NCBI GenBank assembly: GCA_002778535.1
Contig: PFBP01000031.1
Coordinates: 1 to 5,267 of the forward strand
Source of the DNA: Candidatus Kuenenbacteria bacterium CG10_big_fil_rev_8_21_14_0_10_36_11
Lineage (GTDB): Bacteria > Patescibacteriota > Patescibacteriia > UBA2196
Length of the DNA: 5,267 nt
Direction: 5' to 3'
In this document: positions 4,407 to 5,267 of the stretch, in pieces
Layout of the letters: each line of letters opens with the position of its first letter
Numbering within the stretch: position 1 is the first letter of the stretch
Notes under the pieces: generated by a model
What the model was told of the DNA's origin: nothing
The model's database searches: none
What the model saw: the letters and a program-made list of their open reading frames with translations, nothing else
Position numbers and translations under genes: made by a program

Positions 4407-4994
4407 TTATTCTTTGTTTAAATTATCCACTAACACAATCTTTTTTCCTTCCAAAACTTCAAACAAAAATTTGTCAGTGATCTGATTGCGGTAATTAAAT
4501 TCCTGAGTGCTCATGACAGTAAAACGGATTTCCTGTTCAAAACTTTTTTCCATCTTGGCAATCAGTTTTTTTAATTTCTGGCGGTCAATATTACCGACCA
4601 CCAATAAATCAGTCTTTGCTTTATTATTATCCACAAAAAAACCAGTCAGCATTAAAAATTTTATCTTGCCCAAATTATTTATTTCCTGGACCAGGGACTT
4701 TTCTAAAAGCAAACGGGATTTTAAAATCAAATTTTTAAATTCAGGATAAAGAATAAAATTAGTGTCCACGGTATAAAATTTCTTTTTATCTTTTTTAGTC
4801 GGCGCGCTGTCCGCCTCTGCCACCATTTTAATCAAACCAACGCGCTCCAAGTTTTCCAGTTCTCTTCTGACAGAATTAATTTTTTCTTCAATGGCCCGGG
4901 AAAGCTCGCGCACAAAAAATTTCTCTTCTGGATGGTTTAAAAAGAGCTTTAAAAGCTTAACTCTGGTTCTGGAACCAAAAATATTTTCTAACAT
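4407..4994 (-). CDS. Winged-helix regulator fused to a degenerate nucleotidyltransferase-like domain
   Basis: A 195-aa two-domain protein. Residues 1-60 form a winged helix: GSRTRVKLLKLFL, then FFVRELSRAIEEKINSVRRELENLERVGLI (26-55) with the probable recognition helix at 40-52, and a lysine-rich wing KKDKKKFYTV (67-76). Residues about 105-190 resemble the minimal (MNT-type) nucleotidyltransferase fold: KIKFLMLTGFFVDNNKAKTDLLVVGNID. The usual G-S pair is replaced by T-G and the D-x-D metal pair is reduced to one Asp (129), so catalysis is unlikely. This combination is familiar from CPR genomes as a transcriptional regulator without known target. A dyad overlapping its promoter suggests it regulates itself. 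The start at 4994 lies about 2 nt from the predicted transcript start, so the mRNA may be leaderless. It leads into the pseudouridine synthase gene 25 bp away. Confidence 0.75.
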   Translation of the reverse strand: MLENIFGSRTRVKLLKLFLNHPEEKFFVRELSRAIEEKINSVRRELENLERVGLIKMVAEADSAPTKKDKKKFYTVDTNFILYPEFKNLILKSRLLLEKSLVQEINNLGKIKFLMLTGFFVDNNKAKTDLLVVGNIDRQKLKKLIAKMEKSFEQEIRFTVMSTQEFNYRNQITDKFLFEVLEGKKIVLVDNLNKE

Positions 4995-5002
4995 ACAAGT
5001 TA

Positions 5003-5030
5003 ATTATAATTTATTGCTAAAATTTAGCAA
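5003..5030 (-). promoter_or_regulatory. Promoter of the regulator gene
   Basis: On the minus strand TTGCTA (-35, 5030-5025) is followed after 16 nt by a perfect TATAAT (-10, 5008-5003). Transcription would begin near 4996, almost at the ATG (4994), so the transcript would have essentially no leader. The -35 hexamer is the same as that of the HicB-like gene promoter. It would drive the regulator and pseudouridine synthase genes. Confidence 0.55.
5014..5030. promoter_or_regulatory. Dyad operator overlapping the regulator promoter
   Basis: TTGCTAAA (5014-5021), one central base, then TTTAGCAA (5023-5030) form a perfect 8+1+8 inverted repeat. It covers the -35 and most of the spacer of the regulator promoter, a classic position for repression. 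A dimeric winged-helix protein such as the neighbouring gene product is the natural candidate to bind it. It could fold as an RNA hairpin, but no T-run follows on either strand, which argues against a terminator. Confidence 0.6.
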
Positions 5031-5055
5031 GGCGCAAAATTCGCTATTTTTTATT

Positions 5056-5226
5056 TTATTCTGTATATTTTCGCGCTATTTCAAGCGACTGATCAATGTA
5101 TTTTCCATCATGAACAATAATGATTTCATCAACCAAATCGTAAAACGATCCAATTGCTCTTTCAAATAATTTTTCTTCGTTATAAATCACCATTACTACT
5201 GAAACGGACAGTTTTTTATTTTTCAT
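5056..5226 (-). pseudogene. Truncated family 2 glycosyltransferase (N-terminal remnant)
   Basis: A 56-codon frame begins at ATG 5226-5224 and ends at TAA 5058-5056. It reads LSVSVVMVIYNEEKLFERAI at 6-25, then LVDEIIIVHDGKYIDQSLEIARKYTE. This is the first beta-alpha-beta unit of a GT2 (GT-A fold) glycosyltransferase, where SVVMVIYNEE and VDEIIIVHDG correspond to the usual SVVIPVYNEE and ...IIVVDDGS (the nucleotide-sugar pocket). Normal members have about 230-350 residues with a DxD metal motif further on; here everything after the first helix pair is missing. Neither of the other frames past the stop continues the family. The promoter of the regulator begins 26 bp after the stop. It is therefore most likely a broken gene; a sequencing frameshift cannot rescue it, because the following DNA is occupied by another gene. 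An in-frame TGA precedes the ATG. Confidence 0.6.
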
Positions 5227-5267
5227 ATTTGCAGCTCATAAGTTTTTTATCGTCTGATATTCATTTG

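Noticed and set aside
5031..5055. Possible terminator of the glycosyltransferase remnant (GCGC...GCGAA region followed by T-rich sequence on the plus strand)
   Set aside because: The best stem is only three to five pairs with a bulge and a two-base loop, and the T-rich side is in the wrong direction for the minus-strand gene.

Overview
The window is AT-rich (roughly one third G+C by eye) and every supportable gene lies on the minus strand, so transcription runs from high to low coordinates. Several traits point to a reduced-genome bacterium of the Candidate Phyla Radiation (Patescibacteria, probably Parcubacteria-like). These are a very short TsaB, a wHTH plus degenerate nucleotidyltransferase regulator, near absence of Shine-Dalgarno sites, AT-rich heptamer tandem repeats, and GC-rich hairpin elements of the 'TTGTCATCC...GGATGACAA' kind between genes. 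The lineage is an inference from gene style; there is no rRNA here to prove it. TGA is used as a normal stop (secF), so the standard bacterial code fits.

Layout in transcription order: (1) 5226-5056, a family 2 glycosyltransferase gene that stops after 56 codons, a remnant. (2) 5030-4995, a perfect 8+1+8 dyad overlapping a promoter. (3) 4994-4407, a winged-helix regulator, followed 25 bp later by (4) 4381-3695, an RsuA/RluB-type rRNA pseudouridine synthase; these two probably form an operon. (5) 3672-3567, a hairpin-ended repeat element. (6) 3557-3081, a miniature tsaB (tRNA t6A synthesis) whose coding sequence carries a perfect 24-bp palindrome. (7) A rho-independent terminator (3066-3036) that overlaps a consensus sigma70-type promoter (3037-3008) for (8) secD (2935-1277) and (9) secF (1156-233), the SecDF protein-export motor. 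A second copy of the hairpin-ended repeat lies in the secD-secF gap, and a third, different GC-rich repeat lies in the secD leader. (10) A promoter and the first 54 codons of a HicB-like protein run off the left edge.

The standout is SecD. Its extracytoplasmic P1 domain is interrupted by about 130 residues that hold a parvulin (PpiC/rotamase) prolyl isomerase fold. The strand carrying the first conserved histidine (the 'HILI' strand) comes after the last strand ('FGYHII') instead of before the first helix, as expected for a circularly permuted parvulin. This would put a foldase directly on the translocon motor at the exit side of the membrane. The second theme is repeat biology: palindromic elements between and inside genes, and heptanucleotide arrays within the pseudouridine synthase gene.
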